DNA of 64,000 nucleotides from Branchiostoma lanceolatum (lineage: Eukaryota > Chordata > Leptocardii > Amphioxiformes > Branchiostomatidae). The DNA lies in assembly GCF_035083965.1 (NCBI RefSeq), contig NC_089724.1, forward strand, positions 32,306,352 through 32,370,351, in the 5' to 3' direction. The notes below the pieces were generated by a model. That model worked only from the letters and a program-made list of their open reading frames with translations. It made no database searches and was not told the origin of the DNA. The position numbers were made by a program, and so were the translations under genes. This document shows, piece by piece, positions 12,225-25,274 of the stretch (positions within the stretch are counted from its first letter, which is position 1; every line of letters starts with the position of its first letter).

Positions 12225-12981
12225 TTTGAATCATGACAAACATGCACCACAGAGTACACAGAATCATAAAACAGATACCGAAAAAGTATGGCACGAAGAA
12301 GCACATTTCCAAAGTTGCCCCAAGTGCCTTCACTCATTTTTATGACCCCTGACCTGAGCATGACATAACTCACCAGGAGTAGACTCGGAGTCAACGCGAA
12401 TTGAATCCGACTTGGCCCAGGGGCTTTTTTGTCAAAATCTCCCCAGGAGGATAACTGATGAACAAAGGAATGGCGGAGTTCCATTTCTATTCATTATGCA
12501 GGTAGCGTAGACAGATGTACACAACGAAATTCAAATTATGCAACTTAGTACTCAACTTGCATAATCATGTAAGAAAATTAATATTTGCTGTAGTTTTCCA
12601 TGATAGGACCTAAATACATGTGACATTTAATTTATGACAGGTCGGACATCTACAGATACTAATTATGCAAATATTGGCCTAATCTGCATAATCAATGCGA
12701 AAGTGCCATAATTCCTTTGTGGTAAATTGTGGGACTTGCTATTTGTACATTACTATTTGTATATTGTGTAAATGTGCAAGTCATTAGAATGATTTATGAT
12801 GTTCTGCCAAAAGAAAGTAATTTCTCACATACAATGTATGTAATTTTGGTAGAGAAGACCATCATTTAGAATAGATTATGCCAATCACAGCCTTATTTGT
12901 ATCATCATTGGGACAAGATAAAACAATAAATCTACAAAGGCTCAAAATGTTTTATGGAGGTATGAGGTCTCCGAACTCTTG
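12225..12981 (+). mobile_element. family B fragment, 3' part
   Basis: TGCAGGTAGCGTAGACAGATG, then paired ATGCAAAT-like palindromes and the end ATGGAGGTATGAGGTCTCCG then AACTCTTG before TTG. It follows the same order as 10480-11231. Confidence 0.5.
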
Positions 12982-13022
12982 TTGTGGTGAGGCAGTCAGG
13001 ATCAGTCTGGTGTCAACGCTAA

Positions 13023-13538
13023 GGCCGTGCTCCTACTCCGCAAATTCTATGCAAATCAATTCGCATCAAAAGCGAATCAATTCGAACAGATTTTCCTGAA
13101 TGTGAACAGCCCAATTGATTCGCATTCATCCCAATCCTCCTCTCGGGGGTGGATTGATTCGAATTGACTAGCAGCAATGTGTGAACACCCCATTCGGTTC
13201 AATGTGAATAGCTCTGACGTCTGGAAAAACTTCACAATTCAAATCTTACAGTCTCAAAGCCGACACATTCCAACACCACACCACACAGTTTACACTTGGA
13301 TTTCTCTCACATGCGACTTTCTAGCAGGTCTTCAGGAATGTTGGCCCTACTACTTGATGCACCCGCGTCATATCCGCCTGGGGTCGTGGATAAATACTGT
13401 TTGCGACCTTGAGTGTCGACACAAGAGCGCGGTTTCAATGGCAGGTGTGAACCCAACCGAATTGATAGCTATTAGAATTGAAAAAATGATGCTAGTTGAT
13501 TCGCATAGATTTAGACGATTGGGAATTCAAACACGGCC
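13023..13538. mobile_element. PIF/Harbinger-like MITE
   Basis: Ends GGCCGTGCTCC and ...TTGAATTCCC/GGCCGTG on the complement, flanked by TAA on both sides (13020-13022, 13539-13541), the usual target of this superfamily. The interior is rich in ATTGATTCGAATT palindromes. A long open frame crossing its right end is not credited. Confidence 0.65.
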
Positions 13539-13799
13539 TAAGTCTTTTTTTTCTTTCTTCACAGCTGCAGTGAAAAGGCCTGGAAACGACAAAGTCGTTA
13601 ACCGCCAACATCATCCTGATCCAATGAAATTTCCCCCTCGGCAGCCCATAGTTTGTACCGACCTGTCAGGTGCAATTTCCGAAGAGTACATGGATCACCC
13701 TCACACGGACTGATTAATTCATTCACTGTCCTGATAAAGTGAGAAGATTAGCAGGTGCGCCTACTGGCTGTTCACAGCAGACTGGCGCTCAATAACCCC

Positions 13800-14160
13800 A
13801 CTCACCTCCGTCAAAACGTAGAAATGTGTGTGTCTGTCTGTCAACACGATAACTAAAGTAGTAAAGAAAGCCTGGGTGCATTGCCTTGATCTTTGGTATG
13901 TGGGTAGATCTAAACCTCGGAATTCTGTTACGATACTGCAGCAGGTTTTGATAGCTCGTGCTATGGACCAGAGAGAAACATCGATGGATATCAATAAGGC
14001 AAACGAAGACTTCACCTTCATAATTATCAAGAAAGCAATATGATACCATAGAGTTCAATGACGTGAATTTCATACCTGTGGCGTTTGGAATTCAACTAAA
14101 GGTGAACAACATTAGAGAAAAATCATGCAATTTGGGGCCTAATTAATGAGAAAATTATAC
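13800..14160 (+). mobile_element. family A fragment
   Basis: GTCAACACGATAACTAAAGT followed by TGATCTTTGGTATGTGGGTA and a diverged AATCATGCAATTTGGGGCC block; both ends are missing. Confidence 0.5.
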
Positions 14161-16287
14161 AATAACCATCTTTGCTTAGATGATCTTAGTACTTAAGCCT
14201 TTCAGTCGCACTATGGACCTTTCTATGCTGGATTTGTTTTCGCTGTAAACTTGGGTAACTACTAACGTTAGTTCACCTAAAACCTTGATTTTTCCGATTA
14301 TTGAAATTCAAAACTACCGTCCGTCGCACTCAGAATGAACGTGCACTCGGACTAGTGCTATCATTTTTCCGGGAGAGAAGATTCGTCACTCTTATCTTGC
14401 CGCTAATTACCTTTTTTACAACAGTTACTGTTCCATCCTTTGCTTGAAGAGAGTGCTAAGGATATAAACGTGTCCAGGCAAACAAAAAAAGTGCTTTTGA
14501 AAAAGCTGGCATTTTACGTATGAAAGGTTTCCTGCAGTTATTGAAATAAAATCTGCCGAAGAAAGTCACTCAAGGGCTGTCAAGTCTATGTGATGTTATT
14601 CGGGAATATGGGCGTCTTAACAGAGGAAGGCAGATTGGAGCAATTTTGAAGTTGTTCTTCTTGAAGCATTTCCTTTGTCAGGATTGTGACACTGTCAGAT
14701 TCAGAAGCCATGATGTTCTACATGCAAGGAAAGAAATAAAGAAATCAGTCTTGACTTAAGATGTTAAAGTAGAAAGGCAATATTTTTGAGAAATTGCGGG
14801 ATTTTCCCCTCCCATTAATAAAAGAAAGAATGAAATGGCGTTGTTGTTTATTCAAGCTACTTATATGTCCAATATGAAGGCCCTACTATTTACTACGAAA
14901 GAAAAATAAAGTGTCTGCATTACTTATGCAAATAAGGTACTCATTGGCATAACACACTTTCTGCTGTATTCACCTTTTCTAAAGCTACCTAAACCTCCAA
15001 TAGGAAATCCCTACCATTGACCACAAAAGAAATATGAAGTTTCTGCATAGATTATGCAAATTGGATGGATGAAAGGAAAAAAAATCCCAAAGTCGGGTTT
15101 CGAAGCTATGATATCCTGTAAACCGACAAAATTCAGGCGGAAAGACAATGTAAAATACTGAACCATTTCCAATATGATAACGTTACATATTTTTAGCGAA
15201 GCCTGAGGGGCAAGCTTAATAGTATATTTTAGGCCCGATTTGCAAGAATTCCCAGAATTCCACAGGAATTTCAGGAATCCGTCCGGCCAACCCTGTGGAT
15301 GCCCTCCTGTCACTTTTTCAAACTTGATACCTCATTAGCACGTCTGGCATCCAGGCACTCAGCTGTCGATGACAGATGACCTACTTTTACGTGGTGTCCG
15401 ATTTCGTACTGTCCGGAGTGTGTCAGGGAGTTCACCGAATCTAGTATTCTAGCTTTGAAAAGGGTTTGCGCATCCCAGTTGATCTAGTATCACAAGAACG
15501 TGCTGAACATCATGCCTCCCACCAAAAAACCTCTGTGAAAACCAAAACTTGAGGAGATCCAAGCATATAAAGAAAGGCAAAGTTTTAAACGGAACGATAA
15601 ATAACTTGGGTTACCGCTTGGGCAGTCTACACTGAACGCCTTACGGGGAGGCGTGCGGTGTCGGAAAAACAACAGTAGCTCCTCGAAAACACATCCTACA
15701 CAGCTAGAATAACAACCAAAACGATCATAGGAGCCCCAGCATACCGATTTTCTAAACTTCCGGCCTAGTTTCTCACCCCACCTATCCAACAATGCCAGAG
15801 AAAAAAGACACTACAACGGGAGTGTACTCCGGCCTTTCCACATATGCTAGGAACTCCTCGAGTTACATGGTGCCTTTCTATATCTGCTTGGCAGATGCCT
15901 TTCTAATTTCTAAGTGCGTTTTGCACACTATTATGGCAGAACTAAGATCTAGAGTGCTACGTTGGTACTTTCCTTACAGTGAAGTAAGATCAATCCAGAC
16001 ACCTTCGCTATGGCAATAATTTTTAATTGCCACACTTATTTGGGTAGTCCCTACCAGACTCCGTGGGTAGCTACAATTGTATAAGTTGGCCAGCTAGGTT
16101 GAATAATCTACCAGGGGCCTCACCTTTTGTATATTCCCTACAACGCAATTCGCTGCACACGCGTGGTTAGAATCCTGACCCGAGCTCGTTATTATGAACG
16201 CATTTTCTCTTCCCCTGATATAATTCAATGCCTTCATTCCACACTGATCAAACGCGCGTGACTACGGTACCACCACTAGTCCACTGT
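14161..16287. other. no gene recognised
   Basis: 14880-15065 has diverged ATGCAAATAAGGTACTCATT palindromic pieces like families A-C. Frames at 15011-15313 and 15490-15792 (minus) show no domain. This is downstream of the fucosyltransferase stop and may contain its 3' UTR. Confidence 0.45.
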
Positions 16288-16974
16288 TCAGCTAAAGTGT
16301 ATACTGAGGTCGTAATGTGGCTTGGGGATGTCTTCTGGTAGCAGCGTTCGTTCACAGTATTCTTCCTCCTCCTTGCCTTTCCACCACCTGTACATGTCTG
16401 TATACACCTTTCTCTCTTGGGGACACGTCTGAAGCAACTTGTCACAAAGGTTGCACCAGCGCCCCCTATCCAACGTCACGTTCTTCCTAAACTGCATGCT
16501 CCGCCATCTGAAGTACTTGTTGTACTCCTTATCGTTTCTGGCCAATCGTTTTAGGTACGTCGCAAGATCTTTCGGGGACTTGAAGTCATTGGCATGGATA
16601 AAGGAATTCGGAGGAGCAATTCGGACGTAGTCTGCCTTCGGAGCTCCGAGCACAACTGGAACGACTTCGTTCTCTAAAGCATTTCGCCAAAACTTCTCCG
16701 TTATGTACTCTTTACACTTGTAGCTCTCGAAGGATAGATAGAATTTGTATCTTTTGACGGTCTTTTTGAAGCAGGTAGACCGGTAGCGCTTGTCTTCGGT
16801 GCAGACGGGCTTGCCGCACCGCCCAAAGACGTCGATTCGCATGTGCTTGCGTAGCTCCTTGGCGTAATGGTGGCGGGTGAGGTGAGCGTAGCAGTTACTG
16901 ACGAACCACACCGCCAGGCGGTCCTTTTCCCGCGCAAAGTTATGGGGTGGTTTACCGGGACTAGATGGCAGCGC
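16288..16974 (-). CDS. fucosyltransferase exon 2 (GDP-fucose-binding domain)
   Basis: Codes residues 209-436 and the TGA stop at 16288-16290. It follows a pyrimidine-rich CTTTCCTATAG acceptor. It carries the donor-binding GT10 motif and several C-terminal cysteines ([11 protein letters not shown]) typical of the family's terminal disulfides. Confidence 0.88.
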   Translation of the reverse strand, partial: ALPSSPGKPPHNFAREKDRLAVWFVSNCYAHLTRHHYAKELRKHMRIDVFGRCGKPVCTEDKRYRSTCFKKTVKRYKFYLSFESYKCKEYITEKFWRNALENEVVPVVLGAPKADYVRIAPPNSFIHANDFKSPKDLATYLKRLARNDKEYNKYFRWRSMQFRKNVTLDRGRWCNLCDKLLQTCPQERKVYTDMYRWWKGKEEEEYCERTLLPEDIPKPHYDLSIHFS

Positions 16975-18172
16975 CTATAGGAAAGAAAAGAACATGTAAA
17001 ACAATTGTATTGTTGTCGCCAGAAATTAAGCAAAAACAAAAACACAAGAAACACAAACAAATAATAAACATAGAACGAAGTGCAACCCAACCAGCCAGCC
17101 AACCAACCAACCAACCAACCAACCAACCCAACCAAACAGCTAGCCAATCAATCGTACAACAATCAATCGCACATTAACCAACCAACCAACCAACCAACCA
17201 ACCAACCAACCAACCAACCAACCAACCAACCAACAATTATTCAATGAATGAATGAATGAATCAATCAATCAATCAAACCAGGCAAAAACAGGCAATCAAC
17301 AAGCAAACAAACTAACCAACCAACCAACCAACCGACAAAAAAACAATTAACAAGCTAACAAATAAAAGACAACAGCCAAACGACAAAATAACCAGCCAAC
17401 CAACCAACCAACCAACCAACCAACCAACCAACCAGCCTACCTACCTATCAACCACTCAGCCAACCAACCAACCAACCAACCAACCAACCAACCAATCAAC
17501 CAACCAACCAACCAACCAACCAAAACATGATCCCTAAAACACATTTACCGGTAGGGAGTTGTACAGCAGACTTCTCGATCCGTATGACGTCAGCACATCA
17601 GAGTCTCCCCTGTACGTCATCGTCCAGTTGAACACACCTGCGTATGACGTCATGTTCTTACTCCTGGTGACGACGGGCGACTCCATGGAGAACAGCACCC
17701 ACTTCTGACGGACCTTCCGTTTGGAGGGCATCATATCGGGGGTGTAGTTCGCCGGTAGAGTCGGCAGGTGGAAAACCACGGCCTCTGTGTACGAGACCCA
17801 CATGTGTTCTCGTGTGAACTCGCAGTCAGGTCTCCGTGGGCAGAGCTTATACCATGTCCTGTTCCTGTCCTTAGCTGCAACGCCCGTTCTCCACCACAAG
17901 GCGTCGCTCCAGAGCACTATCCTTACACGACTTTGGAATGGGTGGTACGTCTGGTCGCTTGCTGCTTCTTCCCACGTTTTATAAAACTCACTGTTTCGTT
18001 GCCATGACTGTTTGGGCAGACAGAGGCTCCAGATACTTCCGCGAGTGGCAGAGTCCGTATCCAGCCCTGGCCAGCCCACAGTCGGCAGCCATAGACTCCA
18101 CATAACGACGGTCGTCACGACAACAAGGTTTAGCAGTGATAGTGTGATGAAAAAACACCATCTAGTAACCAT
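16288..18172 (-). CDS. alpha-1,3-fucosyltransferase (GT10 family), two exons
   Basis: Predicted Golgi type II membrane enzyme that transfers fucose from GDP-fucose to glycan acceptors. Exons are 18172-17549 and 16974-16288. The joint is in phase 0, with donor GTAAAT and acceptor CTATAG, and gives 436 residues, within the usual size for the family. Residues about 5-30 form one hydrophobic segment after a short cytoplasmic tail, followed by a stem with NRT, NMT and NWT sequons. Exon 1 carries the family segment around [18 protein letters not shown]. Exon 2 carries AVWFVSNC (229-236) and the GT10 signature [19 protein letters not shown] (286-304), then [13 protein letters not shown]. No frameshift or stop is seen. 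The single intron is mostly an (AACC)n microsatellite. The sub-type (FUT4/7/9-like or other) and acceptor cannot be told from sequence alone. The start is the first ATG before the membrane segment; a TATAA-like string lies about 40 bp upstream. Confidence 0.9.
17085..17525. repeat. (AACC)n/(TTGG)n microsatellite in the fucosyltransferase intron
   Basis: Long runs of CCAA/AACC tetramers, interrupted by AATC, AATG and CAAA stretches, fill nearly the whole 574-bp intron. The transcript strand reads (TTGG)n. Open frames here simply reflect the tetramer. Confidence 0.95.
17549..18172 (-). CDS. fucosyltransferase exon 1 (tail, membrane anchor, stem, N-terminal catalytic part)
   Basis: Codes residues 1-208 and ends on a complete codon (CCG) before GTAAAT. 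It contains the signal anchor, the cysteine-containing [10 protein letters not shown] segment and the conserved [11 protein letters not shown] stretch. Confidence 0.85.
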
Positions 18173-20307
18173 GGTTACTCACAACAGCCGTCCGATTGTA
18201 GAAACTCGACTTATATGACCCTAACTAGTTGTGTTTTTGTCTGAAGACGGACGTGCTCCAATACGACAACGTTGAAAGACAGCTTGAAATTTTGTCGAAG
18301 TACTTGGAGTCAAGTTTCAGTTAACACGGTCGTGTTAATGTCTTTAATCACAGGATCTTCCTGGCCTTATTCTGCCACTTTCATCTTGGCTACAAAATGC
18401 CACGGTCCCCGATGTAGTGTCTTGCAACCCTGAAATTTTGTGTATTAGATATGAAAATGTTTTAGTCTCTTCCAGACTAATAGGGTTACTAGGAAAATAG
18501 TAGCAATTGACCAGAGAAGTTAGCGGACATAGAGTTACAATTTGCAACCGGTGGACAAATCTGTATTCCAATGGCCGACCACGCCACCTAATATTATTTC
18601 CTCCCTATTTTAGCCGATTTCTACCATTTTTTCAGTCCGCAAAGTGGTCTGGTAGAGACTGGAAATGTTTAACTTGGATACTGTACACAAAGTTGAGAAA
18701 AAACACACATGTGCTAAACGGGAAAACACACACTCTTCAGACATAATACATATTATGCTCTATTCAACCAAATTGCAAGGACATTAAAAGGACTAACTTA
18801 TTTCGTCACATGCCAGTCTTTGTGCAAGCAGGCGATAGCTATACTGTGTGTGTAGCACATGTATATGGAAGTCAAACCCACAAACTGACAAAGCGTAGAT
18901 TGTATTCCGTATAACTACTAGCAGTTCCTATTAGAATAGTCCCTAGTTCCGCTTGTCACTGCCGTTAGCTCGCACTGTCTGAATACATTTTCTATATAGT
19001 GTTTCATGTTGGAATTAGGGCAAGACCTTGCAAATAAAACTAACACTAAGGTTTGACTTCAACTACTAGACTGTTGTGGCTTGACAAACTGCCTCTGCAG
19101 AAGCCCAATCCTGTCACTGCTGTCAGATCCAATGACTTCTGAACGTTGTTGTGCGTCAGTTGTCTCTGGAGTCTTCACACCGAGCCAAGGTCACATTGGC
19201 AGCGTCTTACTGGTTTAATGCGAATCGTCTGACATCTGAGCAAGATCTAGAAATGAGCGAGCTTCTTCTAGTCCCATCTTGACACCCACCCTGCAGCTGG
19301 AGGGACTAGCCATGGCCTTGCCCGTAAGTCAAGAATTCCCCCCAAAAGTGACGGGCGATTCTATTGGTGAAACAACTGTTGATTAAATCATCTCCCCATG
19401 GCGTGATCGTCCTAAATCCGTTAATCTAATCTGGTAGATTTGAAGTGCAGTACCTACCTCTGAAGAATAGACGTCGACAGCAACAACGTCTTAAATTCCG
19501 CCGTCCGAGACACAAAGGTAGAGCCTTTTGAGTACGAAATTGCCAAAGGCAAGCGGTGCAAAGAACGGAGGCGCTGCAAAGGGTTTTTCGCAGTACACGT
19601 TGCCCCTGCGACTGACTTCTCTCCTGTACTAAAGTGACGTTTTGCGTCCCCCCATCAGAGCCCTTGTCGGATTGTTGGCATGGTCCCAAAAAACCTGAGA
19701 AGGTGAACTGAGGACCGTTGTTCGTGGAACCACCTTCCAGACGGCTCAACTCTGCATCACCTCTGCCTCAATACCGACTATGTCAGGACCTCTGGAACCA
19801 AGCTAGTCAAATAGAAAACACACAGAGATGCGTTCCTGTTAACACTAGAGTGTTGAGTTCGGCACTGATATACACAGTAGTCGTTTTGGGCCTTTCAAGT
19901 AGTTCTCCAGTTTCATTTGAGCTAATCAAACTTGGGACTTATCCGTTTCAATCCTGTATTTAATCACCATGTCCTTTTTTTTACTTAAAAGTAAACGAAT
20001 TGGCTTAACTAATACATAGTTTTTACTGCTGTAATATCCACTGTCTTCGCTCAATTGTGTGTAATTTACAGTTGTCGGTCCAGGGAAAAATCAGCTGCTA
20101 CTATAATGAACGATAATGCTCCCCAATCTTAAAATACCACAAATTCTTAGACTTCCGACTATGTCTAGTAGAGTGTTTCCGCTGGGTGCTATACGTAAAT
20201 GGAAGTAGTTAACGTCCACATGACCATTTCTTCTCCGGTAATACTAAGTATATTAAAAATTCGGGCTGTTTGTATACATATATGGTAACTGTGTAAAGAT
20301 CCGTGGA
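18173..20307. other. no gene recognised; upstream of the fucosyltransferase
   Basis: A TATAA string on the minus strand at 18211-18215 is placed for a short leader. Open frames at 18344-18746 and 19426-19963 lack any family resemblance that I can see. Confidence 0.45.
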
Positions 20308-20441
20308 TCATGAGGTCCCGTGTTCGGGCAGGTGCCTCTAGCAGCCCCTCCCTGTAAAAATATACCCTGCTTCTGAAACAGCAAGGAAACTTGCTACCTT
20401 ATGTGCCGGCCAGGAACTACAAGGGTCTGAACGAACGAACG
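20308..20441 (+). mobile_element. SINE family 1, 5'-truncated
   Basis: CATGAGGTCCCGTGTTCGGG through AACAGCAAGGAAACTTGCTA to a GAAC-GAAC-GAAC tail; the tRNA-like head is missing. Confidence 0.6.
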
Positions 20442-21275
20442 AAGGCGCGTGACAGGTTCTTTCTTGCTGGGTCAGAGCGTTACCCGCGGGACGTGTGAAG
20501 CAGTGGAGGAAGGCTTGGCAAGTTTCCCGGGCCGGTCCCAGTGCGCTCGGGAGGCACGGATGTCTAGCCCGGGGCCGACAGACGAATATGACAAGGCCTA
20601 AGAAAAAAAGCTGTGTTTTCGGTTTAACAATTTTCAATTTGCCATTTAAGGGAAGAAAGTTCAAAACAGATTCCAACTTATATATTTTCCTGCAGACTTT
20701 GAACAGTTGATGTAGGAATGTGTAGTAAACATTGTACTTCTTCGTTCAGTTTATTGATATACTTGTGCTTGTACAATGTATATTGATAGTTGCTATATGG
20801 AAATTTTAGCCTAAATGTGAAATTTTACCTCAATGTGTTACAAAACCTCCCTATGGGGAGGGCGCTCTACTACACCGACCCTCTGACCTCTCCATCCACC
20901 TGTGTTAGTCGTAGTTCTTGTGACAGTGTTGGTCTACTTAGTGCCGGGTCACTGATTTAACATTTTTATTGATTGTTCTTGTTGTTGCTATTGATTATTA
21001 GCGATACGCAGGATGTAGAACATTAGACAGTGAGATATTGTGCCTACTATTGATCATACGGTAAATTTTCTCCTGTAATATGGGCATGTCACAACTTGCA
21101 CCCTCCATTGTACTTTGTATTGTGATAATGGCTTTATCATCTGATCTCAAAGTGATCTACCTTAATGCTAGAAGTGTCAAATCTGTAAACCATTGCAGAA
21201 ACAAATTGCTACAACTGGAGAACTTGATCCATCTTGAATCTCCAGACCTTTTAGCAATCACAGAAACATGGTTAA

Positions 21276-22361
21276 CGTTGGGTAACCTAAATTCGTGGGG
21301 TACTTAAAGTCGGGATTTTTCGAAAACGGGGTATTTAGGGATATGTGCTAGATGCAAAATCAGTTATAACGCCAGCAATGCAAAGCAGATAGACTAACGT
21401 ATTCAGAACACTGGCTGAAAAGCTTCGATAACCATGCATTAGAAGTTGGCGACGTCAAAAACTCTCCGTCCCTTATTGACAGAGTCTGGGGGCTTCGTGG
21501 GAGAATCACCCAGCACGGTTGTTCGCTGGTTTATAAGACAAATGTCACATCTCCTGCCTGCTAAACACAATTATTTATAAGACAACTTATTACAATCTCT
21601 TTTGCTAACCTGCAACTGGATTCTAAGTGTGACCAATCATCAAAACTCCTCTCTGTTGCTACAACCTACGGCACGTGTATTTTCCCGCCGCCATATTGTT
21701 AACCAGAATCCTGTTGTCAAGCAGACGACAAACGTTTGTGAGGAACACTTTTTGTCTAAATGCTGCGTGTGATAGTGGACTGAGGAAGATGTTTTCCTCA
21801 AAGTTTGCTCCTAACACAACAAGGAACACATGGACATAGTAGTATTACCATTGCTACGGCATCCAGCTAACTTCCCACGAATAATGTAACGTTACACGTT
21901 GCCCGATGATGACGATGGGCCGACTTTGAGTGAAGTTCTACCGACTCAACACACGGGTTGTTCCGGAACTGGCCTGATGTGTGCGGTACGGCCGTTTTTT
22001 CGTGTATTTTTTTTACTTGGACACGTCTATATCCATAGCACTCTCCTCAAGCCAAGGATAGAACGAATAGCTGTTGTATAAAATGTGATTAGCGGTAAGA
22101 TATTCAAGACGAATCTTTTCTCCCGAATTAATGTGCCCCCTGTCCGACAGCACCGTAATTGTGCGTGCGGAGGACGGTAGTTTCAAGTTGAAATATTATG
22201 GTGTCAGCACGACTAGAGACAAAATCTACCATATATATGATTAGTGCAAAGATAGTACATGATACTGACAGAATAATAGAAAAAAAGGATGGTTTATTGT
22301 TCTGCTAGATTGATTTCAGTCAACCATTATCGGAAAAATCCCGAATTTAGGTTACCCAACG
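21276..22361. mobile_element. TTAA-targeting DNA transposon (piggyBac or Kolobok-like), non-autonomous
   Basis: Terminal inverted repeats CGTTGGGTAACCTAAATTCG at the left and its complement at the right are flanked by TTAA (21272-21275 and 22362-22365). Length is 1086 bp. Element plus one TTAA is 1090 bp, which exactly explains the frame change between the two parts of the host LINE. No transposase is open; a short stretch near 21740 reads VCEEHF, weakly like a THAP zinc-finger remnant, which would fit Kolobok. Confidence 0.88.
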
Positions 22362-22365
22362 TTAA

Positions 22366-25136
22366 CTCCTGACATTTACGATCAAGAGGTCATTCCATCT
22401 GAATTTGTCACCTATCGTAAGGACCGACATGCTACTCACAACGATAAGGCAGGTGGGGGAGTCCTACTAGCTGTTAGATCATCAGTATGCAGTAGGCGCA
22501 GACCGGACCTGGAACCTCAAGACGAAATCCTCGTTTGTGAACTCCACCCCCCTACCTTGGGGAAGTTTGCTATAGTTCTTTGTTACAGACCTCCTTCTGG
22601 TGACCTGGCACCATTTACACGCAACATGTTCTCTGTCTTAGAGAGTGTACACAAAGAATACAGCATGTGCTGTGTACTCGGTGACTTTAACCTGCCTCGT
22701 ATCAACTGGTCCAGCTGTGTTGTGACAAACGAGGGTAAGGAAGCTGACTTTTGTAACCTGATCAACAATCACTTCCTCCAACAACTAAACCAAGTGCCCT
22801 CAAATTCGTGTCGGAACTTACTTGACCTCGTGTTCACAGACTTTCCTGGTAGTTTTTCCAAGATCAGTGAGCTACCCGCAGCCTTTGACACTGACCAAAC
22901 AGTGTTGGAGTTCACTCTTCATTGTCGCCGACACAAGCGCGCCCTACCTCGGAAAGTGTACAACTTTAAGCGAGCAGACTGGGGTGGCCTCAATGCACAC
23001 CTAGAGTCGTTGGGTTTATCTGAGTCTGTCACTAACTGCACCAATATCGATTCTGCATGGGAGGCGTGGTCTTCTGCTGTGCAATCTGCTGTGGACGAGT
23101 TTGTGCCATGTCGCAAACTTAAGTCTTCTACCACTCCTCCCTGGATAGATAGTGAAGTGCGAAATCTCCAGAACAAGAAGCGTACCGCTTGGAAAAGAGC
23201 AAAGCGTACTGACGCTCCCTCTCACTGGGTGAAATTTCGCAAGTTACGTAACAGGCTGAAAAATATCTTGTCAGCTAAGTACAACAAGTATCTGGCTAGC
23301 CTGTTGTCCACCCTTCACGAGTCACCAAAGAGATTTTGGGCTTTTGTACGAGCTAAGTCTAAATCTAAGTCGTTACCAAGTGTAGTTAACCTCAATGGCT
23401 CTGTCGCGCAGCCCGCACTTGACAAGGCAAACCTATTCAACGAGTACTTTTACTCCACCTTTACTCCATCAGACTCTATGGTTAAGAAGCCTACCATTGA
23501 TGTTAAAGTTGTGGGCAGCTTGTGCAATCTGTCGTTTACTGTCGAATCTGTTACTTATGTGCTTACCAACTGCAACACTAGTAAGGCTGTAGGCCCAGAT
23601 AACATCTCTGCACATGTATTGAAGAGTTGTGCGGGAACTCTTGCACCGTCCTTAACTCTGTTATTCAACAAGTCAATATCTCTCGGTCAGGTCCCTGGTA
23701 AGTGGAAGGATGCTAATGTGTCACCTGTCCACAAAAAAGGTGACAAGGAGAATGTGGCCAACTACAGGCCAGTCTCTTTGTTGTCTTTGGTAAGTAAAGT
23801 CATGGAACGATGCTTGTACAATACTGTATTTCCTATATTACGAGGGTCAATTCATGACTTCCAACATGGGTTCACTCCTGGCCGCTCCACTACCACTCAA
23901 CTCCTCGAAACATACCACCAAGTAGGGTCCATACTCGACAGAGGGGGGCAAGTCGACATGTTATTCCTCGACTTTGCCAAGGCATTTGATTCTGTCTCCC
24001 ATGCTCTTTTGATACATAAACTTCAGAGGTATGGTTTCAGTGGTAATGTCTTGGCATGGTTTGCCTCATATTTGACCAATCGTCGACAACGGGTGGTGGT
24101 GGAGGGATGCTGCTCTGAATGGCCTCCTGTTACATCAGGAGTCCCTCTGGGCTCCATCCTTGGGCCATTACTCTTTCTTTTATATATCAATGACCTACCT
24201 TGTATAGTGGAACACTCTTCTGTTGCTCTTTTTGCTGACGACTCTAGATGTTTTAGGGAAGTCTGCAACCTGAGTGACTGTATGAAATTACAAGATGATG
24301 TCACAACTATGTATAATTGGAGTCTCAGATGGAAGATGTCGTTTCATCCTTCCAAATGCAAGTTGTTGCGTTTGACTCGTTCTAAGAGACCAATCCTGTA
24401 CTCATATTATATATCCGATACTGTTGTGTCCTCTGTTGATAGCATGAACGACCTTGGGGTCATTGTGCAGCCAGACTTACACTGGGATAGTCACATTGTA
24501 AAGATGGTAGCCAACGCAAATTCCATGTCTGGCTTCACTAAGCGCACTATTGGCTTTAACGCTAACACCGATGTTTGTAGAGCCCTATATACCACCTTAG
24601 TCAGAAGCAATCTAGAATATTGCACTCCCTTATGGTCTCCGCATTCTCGGAAACTAATGTCTTTAGTTGAGGATGTACAACGCCGGGCAACCAAATTCAT
24701 CCTAGGACCCCAGGCTAGCGACCTCACCTACAAAGAAAGACTAACAACATTGCGACTACTACCACTTACGTTTAGGCGTGAGGTTTGTGACGTTATGATA
24801 TTTGTGAAGTCAAGGTCAGTTGTGGGAAAGTATGTCTCGTTTCCCTCTAGACCCACAAGGAGTCTAAGATCCTACAGGCTTACTCCTATCAGGTCTAAGA
24901 CCTCGGCGCACAGTCACTCCTACATTCCTAGGCTTGTTACCACCTGGAATAAGCTAAGTCCAGACCTTCGGTGTATTGGTGAGGGAGTAGCTCTCTCATC
25001 TGACATTATGTCATTTAAACATAAACTCCTTAAGGACACCTACAGCAGATTTAACACCTTTTACAACCCTAATCTGCCATGTACCTGGACCACTTCATGT
25101 GGGTGTGGCTCATGTGTTGCCTCAAGACCGCACTAG
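22366..25136 (+). CDS. LINE endonuclease/reverse transcriptase, main open part
   Basis: Carries the end of the apurinic-like endonuclease, the full reverse transcriptase and a C-terminal region ending in CGCGSCV cysteines. It begins in frame right after the TTAA duplicate; the first ATG-like start downstream is not meaningful because the N-terminus lies before the insertion. Confidence 0.85.
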
Positions 25137-25274
25137 ATTCATCATGACACTTTTATTGTATTCATTGTATTTATTCAGTGTACATTATTAGTTCCATGTT
25201 TGTTTGTATGACGATGTAATTTCATGATTTTTCTTTTAGAATTTGTATAAATATTTGAATGTATTGTATTGTTT

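Noticed and set aside
13177..13713. 178-codon open frame
   Set aside because: It begins inside a Harbinger-like MITE and runs over its border into unrelated sequence, so it cannot be an old gene.
15490..16019. Pair of divergent short genes
   Set aside because: No domain, no splice or initiation support, and both frames are short.
16701..17147. 148-codon frame with [10 protein letters not shown] repeats
   Set aside because: Wrong frame of fucosyltransferase exon 2 joined to the (TTGG)n intron.
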